Source: Rhizonema sp. PD37
GTDB taxonomy: Bacteria > Cyanobacteriota > Cyanobacteriia > Cyanobacteriales > Nostocaceae
DNA: 37,869 nt
Direction: 5' to 3'
NCBI GenBank assembly: GCA_029379215.1
Contig: JAQYWO010000049.1
Location: forward strand, 1 to 37,869
This document shows positions 24,477 to 33,500 of the stretch, piece by piece. The notes below the pieces were generated by a model. That model saw only the letters and a program-made list of their open reading frames with translations, was not told the origin of the DNA and made no database searches. Every line of letters starts with the position of its first letter. Position 1 is the stretch's first letter. Both the position numbers and the translations under genes were made by a program.

Positions 24477-25000
24477 TAAAAGATGATTCTCAACTGACAT
24501 ATTCTAAAGAATGGGCTAACAAATTTACCGAGGCTAACCGGAAATTAAGAGCTAATAATGAAAAAAGATTAAAAGATCCAGATGGTTGGCAGTTAACGCA
24601 AGATTCTAATGATGCACTGCGACTCAAGTTGGTTGCGGAAATAGAAGAATATGAAGCATTAGTTGCCCACAATCCAAATAAACAAATTGTCTTAGAGATA
24701 GAAAATCTTAATTACTTACCTGATTTATTAATTAAAGCTAGAATAGCATTTAAAATCACTCAGGAAGAACTAGCAGCTTTAAGCGACCACACAGTTGATG
24801 AAATCAAAACCTTTGAAGATAAAAACTATCACAATGCTAGCTTTGTTAATTTTCTAAGCGCACTTGATGCACTAGGAATTGAGCTTGTTGATGGTAAATT
24901 TGTTGCTGTTTTAGATGATTTCTATAAGCAAGAGTTAGTGAAAATACGTCGAGAGAAAAGTTTCTCAAAAAATCTTCATATTGCTTCTAATAAAAGTTGA
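24473..25000 (+). CDS. XRE-type helix-turn-helix protein, partner of the NTase-fold gene
   Basis: A 175-residue protein. The N-terminal 80 residues are helical and charged, with EIEEYEALV at 56-64, a pattern I associate with HTH proteins paired with small accessory genes. An XRE-like HTH covers about 84-136: LPDLLIKARIAFKITQEELA, then HTVDEIKTFEDKNYHNASF and ALDALGIEL. The C-terminal tail is basic. GGAG lies 8 nt before the ATG at 24473, preferred to a GTG at 24464. Likely the DNA-binding antitoxin or regulator of the operon. That role is inferred from layout. Confidence 0.8.
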   Translation: MIKDDSQLTYSKEWANKFTEANRKLRANNEKRLKDPDGWQLTQDSNDALRLKLVAEIEEYEALVAHNPNKQIVLEIENLNYLPDLLIKARIAFKITQEELAALSDHTVDEIKTFEDKNYHNASFVNFLSALDALGIELVDGKFVAVLDDFYKQELVKIRREKSFSKNLHIASNKS

Positions 25001-25404
25001 AGACTTGAGATTTTAAGTGACATTATGACTTAAAAGAAAAGTTGGTAGCTTTTCAAGTATAAAATTACAGAATTACGGCTTGAAATGCATTTATAAAGTT
25101 TTACTTTATAAACGACCTTTAATAGAAATGGGATTGTGCTATAAAGGTTTTGATTCGTGAGTACTGAATTTTAAGGAGAAGAAAGTGTAAACTCCCTTTC
25201 CGATGTAAGATTACCTATCTTCTTAAGCTTCTTACACGAGCGTTCTTGACGTCTTCTCTTCTCAGTTGCGGAGACGCTGCTCTTTTCGTCAAAAGACGTG
25301 GTGTCAGCCAAGGCGGTTTTATTATATCGCTATTCTTCTGGCGGGAAGAGAGTAGAAAAAAGCTCATATAAAACTACTCATAACTCACCACTCATTACTT
25401 ATAA
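25001..25404. other. 404-bp gap with AT-rich hairpin
   Basis: No gene seen. TTTATAAAG (25090-25098) pairs perfectly with CTTTATAAA (25104-25112) around a 5-nt loop, about 90 nt after the HTH gene. It could be a weak 3' structure, but no T-run follows. Further on there is dispersed-repeat-like sequence with ACGTCTT and AAGACGT arms (about 25248-25300). Confidence 0.5.
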
Positions 25405-26340
25405 ATGGATTTATTACGATCGCTGCCACTTGGTCTATATTTAGAACAACCACAAACTTGGCTGCATAAACTCGATCCGCGAGTCAAGATTGCTTGGTTG
25501 ATGAGTTTTCTAACAACCTACGTTCTTGCTAACAACTTGTGGCGCGTACTGCTGGTGGTGCTGTTGATATTTGCTACTTTAACAGCAAGAATTCCCCGAC
25601 GAGTTTGGCAGCAGCAAATGGGATGGCTGTCAATGTTGTGCTTTTTTGTTTTATTGATTACGGCTGTCAGCCCTGATGGACTTGGAATCCATTATGAATC
25701 GCGCCTCCCAAATCTTGAAAATTCGGAGTTACGGAAAGACTTTTCAAATTATAACTCCCAACAACCGCAAGGTATTGCCACAACCCATCATTCTCAAGAA
25801 TACAAATATCTGGTGTTAGATAAAGGACCGGTAAAAGTTACTCGCCGCTCTTTAAGTTTGGCAGTTAGCTTAAGTTCTATGTTATTTACTCTAATTTACA
25901 GTACCAACTTATATTTACTGACAACTGCACCAGAAGAAATCACAGCTGGCATAGAAAGTTTAATGCAACCTCTGCGACGGTTGAAGTTACCCGTCACAGA
26001 AATTACTCTCACTTTAACTTTGTCCTTGCGGTTCATACCTCTGGTTTTAGAAGAAATCCAAAATTTAATTCGTTCTGTATTAACAAGAGCAATTAATTGG
26101 AAAAAGTTGGGTGTGAAAGGCTCAATCAAAGTTTGGTTGATGGTAGCAGAAAGGCTGTTGGAAAATCTGCTGTTAAGAGCAGAGCAAATGGCTAATGCGA
26201 TGATGGTAAGAGGTTTTACTAGCCCTAACGAACATCAAGTGAAGTGGCATAACCTTCGGCTGACTCGAAGTGACTGGCTTGCCATCACAATCTTAATTTT
26301 ATTTTGGGGTGTACGGTTGGCAATAGGAACTGATGTTTAA
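25405..26340 (+). CDS. Energy-coupling factor transporter membrane subunit (EcfT/CbiQ family)
   Basis: A 311-residue membrane protein. It starts LRSLPLGLYLEQPQTWLHKLDPRVKIAWL, the EcfT opening with the conserved LDPRVK. About five membrane helices follow. A polar insert at about 97-145 (ESRLPNLENSELRKDF and onward) separates the first helices from the rest. The coupling-helix region has RLLENLLLRAEQMANAMMVRGF, including the A-x3-RG motif that contacts the ATPase. EcfT works with an EcfA ATPase pair and a substrate-binding S component, for vitamins, cobalt or nickel. None of these is in the window, so the substrate is unknown. Confidence 0.9.
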   Translation: MDLLRSLPLGLYLEQPQTWLHKLDPRVKIAWLMSFLTTYVLANNLWRVLLVVLLIFATLTARIPRRVWQQQMGWLSMLCFFVLLITAVSPDGLGIHYESRLPNLENSELRKDFSNYNSQQPQGIATTHHSQEYKYLVLDKGPVKVTRRSLSLAVSLSSMLFTLIYSTNLYLLTTAPEEITAGIESLMQPLRRLKLPVTEITLTLTLSLRFIPLVLEEIQNLIRSVLTRAINWKKLGVKGSIKVWLMVAERLLENLLLRAEQMANAMMVRGFTSPNEHQVKWHNLRLTRSDWLAITILILFWGVRLAIGTDV

Positions 26341-26518
26341 CGAAGTTATAAAAAAGTACTCATTCGTTGAATATATTTGGTGCATGGTCATTGATAATTG
26401 TTCTTTCTACCAATTACCGATTACCCATCACCCTTCACTAACCCTACCATTCACCACTGTATAAGCACAAATTACTAATTTGTTGTGCATGAATTCATGT
26501 TTGCTATTCGATTCTCAC

Positions 26519-27043
26519 CTAGACAGATACCAAGCGTCGCATAGATTCAGCTCGGCGTTTAGCAGTGGAATTTTTTGGGTCGTATTTTAGTGCATCTTCG
26601 TAAGCTGATAGCGCCTGAGATGTCAATTTTTTCCGTTCATAAGCATGACCGAGATTATTTAGTGCTGTTACATAATCTGGTTTGTATTTGATAGCTTCTT
26701 TATACTGACGAATAGCTAAGTCATGCTGTTCTTGTGCAAAGTAAGCATAGCCTAAGCCATTGTATATACTCGCGATGTTTTCTTCTCCTTCTTCTTCAGC
26801 AGCTTTAATAGCTTTTTGAAATAGAGGGATTGCTTGAGAAAAGATTTTTTTTTCTGAATAAATACTCGCTAATTCGTAATATTCTTGAACCGTACCCTTT
26901 TCTTTACCCAACTTTTTACGTAAGCGGGAGAATGACCTTTCTAACTTGCGTGTTTTGAGAATCTGGTTAAAAACATTGATGACTGTGAATGAGAGTAGAA
27001 ACACCAGGATTGAGAGATAAATAACTCCTAGATTGTTGTCCAT
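26519..27043 (-). CDS. ycf37: Ycf37-like TPR protein
   Basis: A 174-residue membrane-anchored TPR protein. It has an N-terminal hydrophobic helix (about 7-26, VIYLSILVFLLSFTVINVF), then the basic RKLERSFSRLRKKLGKEKGT and three TPR units from about 53 to 165 (including NIASIYNGLGYAYFAQEQHD and YVTALNNLGHAYERKKLT). The layout, length and wording match cyanobacterial Ycf37, a factor in photosystem I assembly or stability. It is convergent with the EcfT gene across a 178-nt gap. Confidence 0.8.
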   Translation of the reverse strand: MDNNLGVIYLSILVFLLSFTVINVFNQILKTRKLERSFSRLRKKLGKEKGTVQEYYELASIYSEKKIFSQAIPLFQKAIKAAEEEGEENIASIYNGLGYAYFAQEQHDLAIRQYKEAIKYKPDYVTALNNLGHAYERKKLTSQALSAYEDALKYDPKNSTAKRRAESMRRLVSV

Positions 27044-27349
27044 TGCCTTAAAATAGGGAAATAAAAAACTTTCTTATCTTCTATCTAACTTCAAAGATTA
27101 ACAAATAATATCTGTATATCTTTAAAAGTATAAGCGCGTGTGGCCACCTCACGAGTCAATAAAGTAGCTAATTATACATTTTGGGTTTTGGTAATCGGTA
27201 ATTGGGCATTGGTCATTATTCTTGACTTCCTATTACCCATTACCAGCCCTAACTTTATAACTGTCTGAATGAAGAGTCTTCACCCCGACACAACACAACT
27301 ATCATGCATAGAATCTTTGATATTCTATCTCAGAATCTCACACCAATGT

Positions 27350-28174
27350 TTATGTTGAATTTTTAGAGAATCTATTCAGTAACACCCGAAGTAATTCATA
27401 GATAAACCGCGAGTTGGTGACTAGATAACGTTTCCAAAGTCTTCCTGGTTCTTGAAGCAAGCGATAGAGCCATTCCAGTCCAACTTCTTGCATCCACAGA
27501 GGTGCCCGTTTCTTTGTGCCTGCAAATATTTCAAAGCTACCGCCTACACCGATCGCTAGATTAACACCCAATTCTAACCAATTGTCTTCTAAAAAGTATT
27601 CTTGCCGGGGGACGCCCATACCCACAAATAGAATTTGAGCACCACTTTGGCGGATTGCTTCTACCCGTTCGCTTGCTTGAGCTTGAGAGAAGTAACCGTT
27701 GGCAACCCCACAAATTTTCAGTTTGGGATACTTTTCCTGTAAATTTGATGCTGCTGTTGCGATCGCGTCTGAAGTTGCTCCTAGCAAGTAGATGCGTAAT
27801 TCCTCGCGTTCGGCTTTTGCCGCGATCTCATCTATTAACTCAACTCCTGTAACCCTTTGTGGCAGAGGCAAATTTAGCCATCGTGAAGCCCAAACAATTG
27901 GCTGACCGTCTGCTACAATTAATGATGCTTTCTCCACAAACTTCGCGAGTCGCGGATTTGAGCTCATCATCATTAAAATGGCAACATTAACCGTACAAAT
28001 GTAGCCTCTTTGACCTTCTTTAATTAACCGAACTGCCCACTCAACTGTTTCTTCAGTTGTCATTGGGTCGAAAGCGCTGTTTAAAATCTGTATTCTGTTT
28101 TTTGCCTTCACCTCATTTTTAAAATTATTTGTTGGCAGATCTAGGTCATATTTAAATATCCCTCCTCCATTCAT
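27350..28174 (-). CDS. WecG/TagA/CpsF family glycosyltransferase
   Basis: A GT26-type enzyme that adds an amino-sugar to a lipid-linked acceptor in envelope polysaccharide synthesis. 274 residues. Motifs are CTVNVAILMMM with the conserved N, ADGQPIVWASRWLNLPLPQRVTG, and the C-terminal GVGGSFEIFAGTKKRAPLWMQEVGLEWLYRLLQEPGRLWKRYL. The first about 25 residues are extra and poorly conserved, so a later start is possible. Its ATG overlaps the stop of the upstream toroid gene by 4 nt, so the two are coupled. It suggests an exopolysaccharide or O-antigen-like role. Confidence 0.92.
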   Translation of the reverse strand: MNGGGIFKYDLDLPTNNFKNEVKAKNRIQILNSAFDPMTTEETVEWAVRLIKEGQRGYICTVNVAILMMMSSNPRLAKFVEKASLIVADGQPIVWASRWLNLPLPQRVTGVELIDEIAAKAEREELRIYLLGATSDAIATAASNLQEKYPKLKICGVANGYFSQAQASERVEAIRQSGAQILFVGMGVPRQEYFLEDNWLELGVNLAIGVGGSFEIFAGTKKRAPLWMQEVGLEWLYRLLQEPGRLWKRYLVTNSRFIYELLRVLLNRFSKNST

Positions 28175-29334
28175 GACTGTAACCTCAGTAACAGAAGTAA
28201 TCCATCAATAAAAAACTTTGCCGCCCAATTTGGATAAGATAACCGAGTGTATTTCCCCCAAATGGGCTGAGAACCTTTAATGCCGCCGCGAATGTTGGGA
28301 TCACCAGTGTGAATTTCCTGGCAAGACATGACATATCGCAAGCTGCTCTCAGCCGATTGGTAGTACGCTTGTTCGCCTGTTTGTTGAAAAAGTTTAAGCC
28401 AAATGATTGCCATCTGACAATTGCCAGTCAGGCAGCAATAATTTCCTTGAGGTTTGCCGTTCACATCAATTTGTCCAGGAATGAACCCATCTGAACCTAG
28501 ATGCTGCATCACCGCTTTGGCTCCGGCGATCGCCCCATCAATATACTTCTGCTCGTTCAGCACGTAGCCTGCTTCTAATAGACCGCGAATGGCATAAGCA
28601 ATATTATGAGTAAAAGGCGCAGCTCCTGGTTTAAAAGCACACTGCTCAAACCATCCTGAACGTTGCTGACTCAGTGCCCAATCCAAATTTGCACGTGCAA
28701 CCCGCTCTCCTTCTATATTGGGCTTAAGGGTGTGCAGCCTTGCCACGTACCAAGCTACGCGAGAATTGTAAACATGAGGAATACCCAAGTGAGTGTTTCT
28801 CGTCCAGCGTCCAGTGGAATCAGCAACTCTCACAAGCCAAGCTACAGCAGCCTCAGCTGCCTGTAAAAATTCAGGCTCTTGAGTTTCTTGATAAGCTCTA
28901 ATCAGTCCTTGTAACACTTGACCAGTATCAAACACAATCCCTTCAGAACCGTAGCGAGGATCTGAAATAGAGCCGTCATCGTTCTGCACTCTGACTAACC
29001 ATCGACAGATGGTAAGTGCTCTTTGCCAAGCATCTTTATCCTGAGTGTACTTAGCCAAGTCAAAAAATGTGTCGGCAATATAACCAGATGTTTCCCGATA
29101 GGAGAGTCGCCACCCGCCTTTTAAAGAATATCCCCAACTAACTCCATCATCAGGACTGCAATCATGAGCCCGCTTCAGCCATTGAATAGCTGCCTCTAAA
29201 TGCTCTTGCGTGTCGTAAATTTCCTGCGGTTGGCTCAACAAGTCTTTGAAAGCTCTACTCGTAAAGCTTTCAACTAATTTTAGTTTACCCAAAGACTGCC
29301 TGGGTAGAGGTTGTGTTTCTATTTTGTTCTGCAT
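28171..29334 (-). CDS. Alpha/alpha-toroid protein, probable glycan-processing
   Basis: About 387 residues, predicted to be a helical toroid like squalene-cyclase or six-hairpin glycosidase domains. It has repeated pairs of helices with a W-L-x-R and AAEAAVAWLV pattern, and repeat openings such as NDDGSISD, DSTGRWTRN and GSDGFIPGQ. Aromatic residues, including WGYSLKGGWRLSYRETSGY, suggest a carbohydrate-binding face. No catalytic acid was pinned down, so it may be enzyme or binder. The ATG at 29334 is preferred to a TTG at 29352. The 4-nt overlap with the glycosyltransferase points to one polysaccharide operon. Confidence 0.75.
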   Translation of the reverse strand: MQNKIETQPLPRQSLGKLKLVESFTSRAFKDLLSQPQEIYDTQEHLEAAIQWLKRAHDCSPDDGVSWGYSLKGGWRLSYRETSGYIADTFFDLAKYTQDKDAWQRALTICRWLVRVQNDDGSISDPRYGSEGIVFDTGQVLQGLIRAYQETQEPEFLQAAEAAVAWLVRVADSTGRWTRNTHLGIPHVYNSRVAWYVARLHTLKPNIEGERVARANLDWALSQQRSGWFEQCAFKPGAAPFTHNIAYAIRGLLEAGYVLNEQKYIDGAIAGAKAVMQHLGSDGFIPGQIDVNGKPQGNYCCLTGNCQMAIIWLKLFQQTGEQAYYQSAESSLRYVMSCQEIHTGDPNIRGGIKGSQPIWGKYTRLSYPNWAAKFFIDGLLLLLRLQS

Positions 29335-29352
29335 ATTTATGGTGAGTGCCAA

Positions 29353-30324
29353 TTCACTTTATATGCGACTGTTGTGGACAGGGTATAATACACCTTTGAT
29401 AAGAAGCTCGTGTTCATTAGACTATTTAGTGGATGCTTGCTGTTTTCCTTAAAAAATTAGATTATTAACAAGTAACTAAATGCGTAGTTGCTTGTTTTTA
29501 CTCAAGTAACTACTTTTTTTAACTACCCTAATAACATTTACTTAAGTAATTTTCCCGATATCAGGCAAAAAAGTCTACTGTCTTTACACTTTCTTTAAGA
29601 AAAAGAGTTTAATACTAATTTATGGTAAACCTCTATATCTAACGTCTATTGTTTAGCAAGCAAAAAAACTGTTAATAAGCAGCCGAAAATATAATATCTC
29701 GTTACAAATCATGGTTTCTTTATCTTCCTTCACGAGAAAAAAGAATTCTGTTGGTAACTAAATGGGTAGTCTTTAGTACAGAATATCTTTTTACTTTCAA
29801 CAGGTTATAACGTAAATATGTCAAGTAAAAATGAATACATTTTAAAAACTCCTAAGCTAAGGATGCAGAGAAAAAAGATGGTAAGTCTTGGACTCTAATG
29901 GAAGCATCATTGTAAAGAAAGGCTTCAGCCGAGAGCCGCTATGTAAAATGAACGCCTTAGGCGTAGAGATGCCATGATTAATGCGTTTGTTGATTATTCA
30001 CTCCTCTTAGACTGGCAATCGCCACGTCCGCTGCTCTAATTATCAGATTGTCCAAACGCTTGTACAATTGAGTTGACGTCTGATGGCACTTGAAGCCGAA
30101 TGCTTACTGTCAATCAGCTTTTCAGCATCTATCAATTATAATTTGGTAGAAGTTTAGAGTTCTGAAAAAATGTGAATATTATTTCATGTACCATACTCAG
30201 ACCATAAATCGTCTAATTTGACAAATTTTTTTAGGATGCTGGGGAAAATTCCAATTTCCCATGATATTTGCTCAAGCTTTTAGCATTTGCGCTCTTTATA
30301 ACTCACTTCTTCAATGGAGGTAGC
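29353..30324. other. About 970-bp gap between divergent genes
   Basis: No gene supported. It contains a terminator-like hairpin at 29468-29499, repeated AAGTAACTA words, a perfect -10 TATAAT at 30137-30142 that may serve the downstream polyamine operon, and dispersed-repeat-like sequence around 29910-29975 (GGCTTCAGCCGAGAGCCG and ACGCC/GGCGT). Confidence 0.55.
29468..29499 (+). terminator. Terminator-like hairpin with no upstream plus-strand gene
   Basis: ACAAGTAACTA (29468-29478) pairs with TAGTTGCTTGT (29485-29495), 11 bp with one G-U, then TTTTT. The nearest plus-strand gene upstream is more than 3 kb away, so it could end an unannotated small RNA. The minus direction has no T-run. Confidence 0.5.
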
Positions 30325-31521
30325 ATGGCACGGGTGATCATAGTTGGAGCTGGTGGGGTAGGGAACGTCGTCGCCCACAAGTGTGCGGCACGAGAAGAGT
30401 TTTCCGAAATTCTGATAGCAAGTCGGACAATTGACAAGTGCGATCAAATCGCCAAACGTATTAACTCAACAAAAGTGAAGACAGCCGCACTTGATGCAGA
30501 TAATGTCAAGAATACTGTCAAACTCCTGGAAGATTTTCGCCCAGATATTTTAATTAATGTCGCACTTCCGTATCAAGATTTAGTATTGATGGATGCGTGT
30601 CTGGAAGCAGGCGTTGACTATCTTGATACCGCTAACTACGAGCCTCCCAATGAAGCAAAATTTGAATATAGTTGGCAGTGGAAATACGAGGAGCGCTACA
30701 AAAATGCGGGAATTACGGCCATTCTCGGATGTGGCTTCGATCCGGGGGTGACTGGAGTCTTTACAGCCTATGCACTCAAGCACTATTTTGATGAGATTCA
30801 TTACCTCGATATTATTGATTGCAACGCCGGAAATCACGGGCAGGTATTTGCCACAAATTTCAATCCGGAAATCAATATCCGGGAAATTACCCAAAAAGGT
30901 CGGTATTATGATAATGCTTGGGTAGAGGTGCCTCCTCTTTCGATTCATCGTCCAGTGCCTTATCCAGAAATAGGCGATCGCGAATCATATCTTCTGTATC
31001 ATGAAGAACTGGAATCGCTTGTCAAGCATATTTCCACGCTGAAGAGAGCTCGTTTTTGGATGACTTTTTCACAAAGCTACATTACCCATCTTCAAGTTCT
31101 TGAGAATGTTGGTTTGACACGTATCGATCCTGTGGATTATGAAGGAACGAAGGTAGTACCTTTAAAGTTCCTTAAGGCTCTCCTTCCAGAACCGTCATCT
31201 CTAGCAGAGAATTATACAGGACAGACATCTATCGGCTGTCATATTCGTGGGATCAAGGATGGAAAAGAGCGTAAGTACTACGTATATAATAATTGCGATC
31301 ACGCTCTTACTTATCGAGAAGTTGGTTCTCAGGCAATCTCATACACAACAGGTGTTCCGGCGACGATTGGTGCATTAATGGTCGTGAATAAACTTTGGAA
31401 AAAGCCAGGAGTGTATAATGTAGAGCAGTGCGATCCAGATCCGTTTATGGAGTTGCTCGGTCCACTTGGTCTTCCGTGGCATGAGATGATTGATCAAGAA
31501 TCACCCTTTGAGGACAACTAA
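30325..31521 (+). CDS. Carboxynorspermidine/carboxyspermidine synthase (saccharopine dehydrogenase family)
   Basis: Joins L-aspartate semialdehyde to a diamine by reductive amination, the first step of the alternative norspermidine/spermidine pathway. About 398 residues from the chosen start. A Rossmann domain opens ARVIIVGAGGVGNVVAHKCA. Typical blocks are ALPYQDLVLMDACLEAGVDYLDTANYEP, GITAILGCGFDPGVTGVF, and TGVPATIGALMV near the end. GGAGG lies 4 nt before the ATG at 30325. The frame is open 19 codons further (to 30268), but that part is not family-like. nspC begins directly after the stop, without a gap. Whether it acts on putrescine or 1,3-diaminopropane cannot be told here. Confidence 0.9.
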   Translation: MARVIIVGAGGVGNVVAHKCAAREEFSEILIASRTIDKCDQIAKRINSTKVKTAALDADNVKNTVKLLEDFRPDILINVALPYQDLVLMDACLEAGVDYLDTANYEPPNEAKFEYSWQWKYEERYKNAGITAILGCGFDPGVTGVFTAYALKHYFDEIHYLDIIDCNAGNHGQVFATNFNPEINIREITQKGRYYDNAWVEVPPLSIHRPVPYPEIGDRESYLLYHEELESLVKHISTLKRARFWMTFSQSYITHLQVLENVGLTRIDPVDYEGTKVVPLKFLKALLPEPSSLAENYTGQTSIGCHIRGIKDGKERKYYVYNNCDHALTYREVGSQAISYTTGVPATIGALMVVNKLWKKPGVYNVEQCDPDPFMELLGPLGLPWHEMIDQESPFEDN

Positions 31522-32676
31522 ATGATACAGACGTGCGACACACTTCTCTTGACTATCCCATCGCCTTGTTTTGTGTTGGAAGAAGCACGTCTTGAGCAAA
31601 ACCTCGCCATTTTTGAACGAGTGCAGCGAGAAGCACCTGTAAGAGTGCTTCTCGCGCTCAAAGGGTTTGCCCTCTTTCATAGTTTTCCTTTGATCCGCAA
31701 GACACTTCACGGTGCCTCAGCAAGTTCGCTTTGGGAAGCGCAACTGGTAGCTGAGAAATTTGGCGGTGAACTTCATGTCTATTCTCCGGCGTACCGTGAT
31801 GAGGATATGCCTTTGATTCTACAGAAAGCTTCCCATTTGACGTTTAATTCTGTGAGTCAATGGGAGCGATTTCGCTGCTTAGTATCAACTACGTCATCTA
31901 AACCGTCAGTAGGGCTGCGGATTAATCCCCAGTACTCACCGGTACAAACAATGCTCTATAATCCCTGTCAGCCTTTTACACGTCTGGGCATTTCACCGGA
32001 GCATCTTGGGAATCAGTTACCTGAGGGAGTAGATGGTTTTTTAAGTCACAACTTATGTGAGAGTGACTCGTATGCGTTGGAAAAAACGCTTGTAAATATA
32101 GAGCAGTTTTTCGGGCATTTTCTGCCGCATCTCAAGTGGCTGAATCTTGGCGGTGGTCACTTGATGACTCGTAAAGGTTATGATGTCGGACATGCAATTC
32201 ATGTTTTGAAGGAGTTTCATGAGCGTTACCCCCATCTTGAGCTTATCCTGGAGCCGGGATCTGCGATCGCTTGGGAAACAGGATTTTTGCTCAGTACTGT
32301 TCAAGATATTATTCCCACTTCTGATGTGATGAATGTGATGTTGGATGTCTCGTTTACCGCTCACATGCCCGATTGTTTGGAAATGCCTTATAAACCTGTT
32401 ATTCGCGGAGCACATGAACCACAGGAGGGAGAGACAAAGTATCGTATGGGTGGCTCAAGTTGTTTAGCTGGGGATTTTCTCGGTGATTATGCCTTTTCTT
32501 CCAACTTGTCAATCGGCGATCGCATTATTTTTGAGGATATGATGCACTACACTATGGTGAAAAGCTCAATGTTTAACGGGGTAGTGCATCCCTCAATCGG
32601 CGTAGTAAGAAAAGACGGCACATTTGAGATGTGGCGGCAGTTTTCTTATGAAGATTATCGCTCCAGACTTGGTTGA
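31522..32676 (+). CDS. nspC: Carboxynorspermidine/carboxyspermidine decarboxylase
   Basis: A PLP enzyme of the alanine-racemase-fold decarboxylases that removes the carboxyl group to yield norspermidine or spermidine. 384 residues. The PLP lysine is Lys47 in LLALKGFALF. GASASSLWEAQLVAEKFGG, LSHNLCESDSY, LNLGGGHLMTRKGYD and ILEPGSAIAWETG line the barrel. Catalytic Cys314 lies in GGSSCLAGDFLGDY. The ATG follows the synthase stop directly (TAAATG), a tightly coupled operon. Its last 22 nt overlap the convergent solute-binding gene. Confidence 0.95.
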   Translation: MIQTCDTLLLTIPSPCFVLEEARLEQNLAIFERVQREAPVRVLLALKGFALFHSFPLIRKTLHGASASSLWEAQLVAEKFGGELHVYSPAYRDEDMPLILQKASHLTFNSVSQWERFRCLVSTTSSKPSVGLRINPQYSPVQTMLYNPCQPFTRLGISPEHLGNQLPEGVDGFLSHNLCESDSYALEKTLVNIEQFFGHFLPHLKWLNLGGGHLMTRKGYDVGHAIHVLKEFHERYPHLELILEPGSAIAWETGFLLSTVQDIIPTSDVMNVMLDVSFTAHMPDCLEMPYKPVIRGAHEPQEGETKYRMGGSSCLAGDFLGDYAFSSNLSIGDRIIFEDMMHYTMVKSSMFNGVVHPSIGVVRKDGTFEMWRQFSYEDYRSRLG

Positions 32677-33488
32677 TTGCTTTGTAATCCCCAGTATGTA
32701 GCTCGTTCTTTCAACCAACCAGAAGCCATGTAGCGAGCGATCGCTTGATTGACTTTGCCTCGCAATTCATCGTACTGGAATCCTTTGGGCATTACCACCG
32801 ACAAAGGTTGTGTTGACAACTTTGTTGGTAGGAAGTGATACTGCGGATACTCTTGTATCCAACCGCTAAGGATACTGGTATCTGCGGCAAAAGCAGCGAC
32901 GGCATTGCTTTCTATTAGCGAGTGCGCTTGCTTGTAAGAATTCACTCCGACTAGCTCAGCGCTGGGTAGATAATATCGTACTGGCGCAATTGTGCTGGAG
33001 TTGTTGAGAACGGCAATTTTTCGCTTTGATAAATCGCTCCATTTTTGGATGGAAGGATCTTTTGTGACGATTATTGCCCCATCGAAGTAATAAGGAATAC
33101 TGAAACTTACCAAGCGTTCTCGTGAGGGAGTTGCTGTCACCCGAGCTATAGTAAAATCAACTTTGTGATCTAAGACAAAAGACAAGCGATCGCGGTTAGC
33201 GACGGGTTTTAACTTAACATTGGGTTTGCCAAGTACATCAACTGCTAGCGCTTTTGCCAAATCAATTTCTAAACCTTGCAAATTGCCATTGGCATCTTTA
33301 AACGCCAACGGACGCACGTTATCTTTAACAGCAATATTTAAGTAGCCTCGCCGCTGAATCTTCGGGAGTTCGGCGGCGGAGACTGAAGGTTCTGTATAAG
33401 AAACGACAGAGAAGATGAGTAGGAATACAGAAGATAAGAGCAACAGCTTCCGCCGCTGGCGCATTAACCAATGAATCATCCCTGACAT
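32655..33488 (-). CDS. Orphan polar amino-acid-type solute-binding protein (SBP_bac_3)
   Basis: A periplasmic ABC-transporter binding protein, 277 residues. A signal peptide covers about 1-40, with cleavage near SVSAAELP. The binding fold follows: IQRRGYLNIAVKDNVRPLAF, LQGLEIDLAKALAVDVLG, RDRLSFVLDHKVDFTIARVTATPSRERLVSFSIPYYF and YDELRGKVNQAIARYMASGWLKE. This is family 3, usually for polar amino acids. No permease or ATPase is adjacent. It starts 12 nt after rplT on the same strand, so it may ride on the rpmI-rplT transcript. It overlaps nspC convergently by 22 nt. Confidence 0.85.
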   Translation of the reverse strand: MSGMIHWLMRQRRKLLLLSSVFLLIFSVVSYTEPSVSAAELPKIQRRGYLNIAVKDNVRPLAFKDANGNLQGLEIDLAKALAVDVLGKPNVKLKPVANRDRLSFVLDHKVDFTIARVTATPSRERLVSFSIPYYFDGAIIVTKDPSIQKWSDLSKRKIAVLNNSSTIAPVRYYLPSAELVGVNSYKQAHSLIESNAVAAFAADTSILSGWIQEYPQYHFLPTKLSTQPLSVVMPKGFQYDELRGKVNQAIARYMASGWLKERATYWGLQSNQPSLER

Positions 33489-33500
33489 CCGTTGCTGAGT

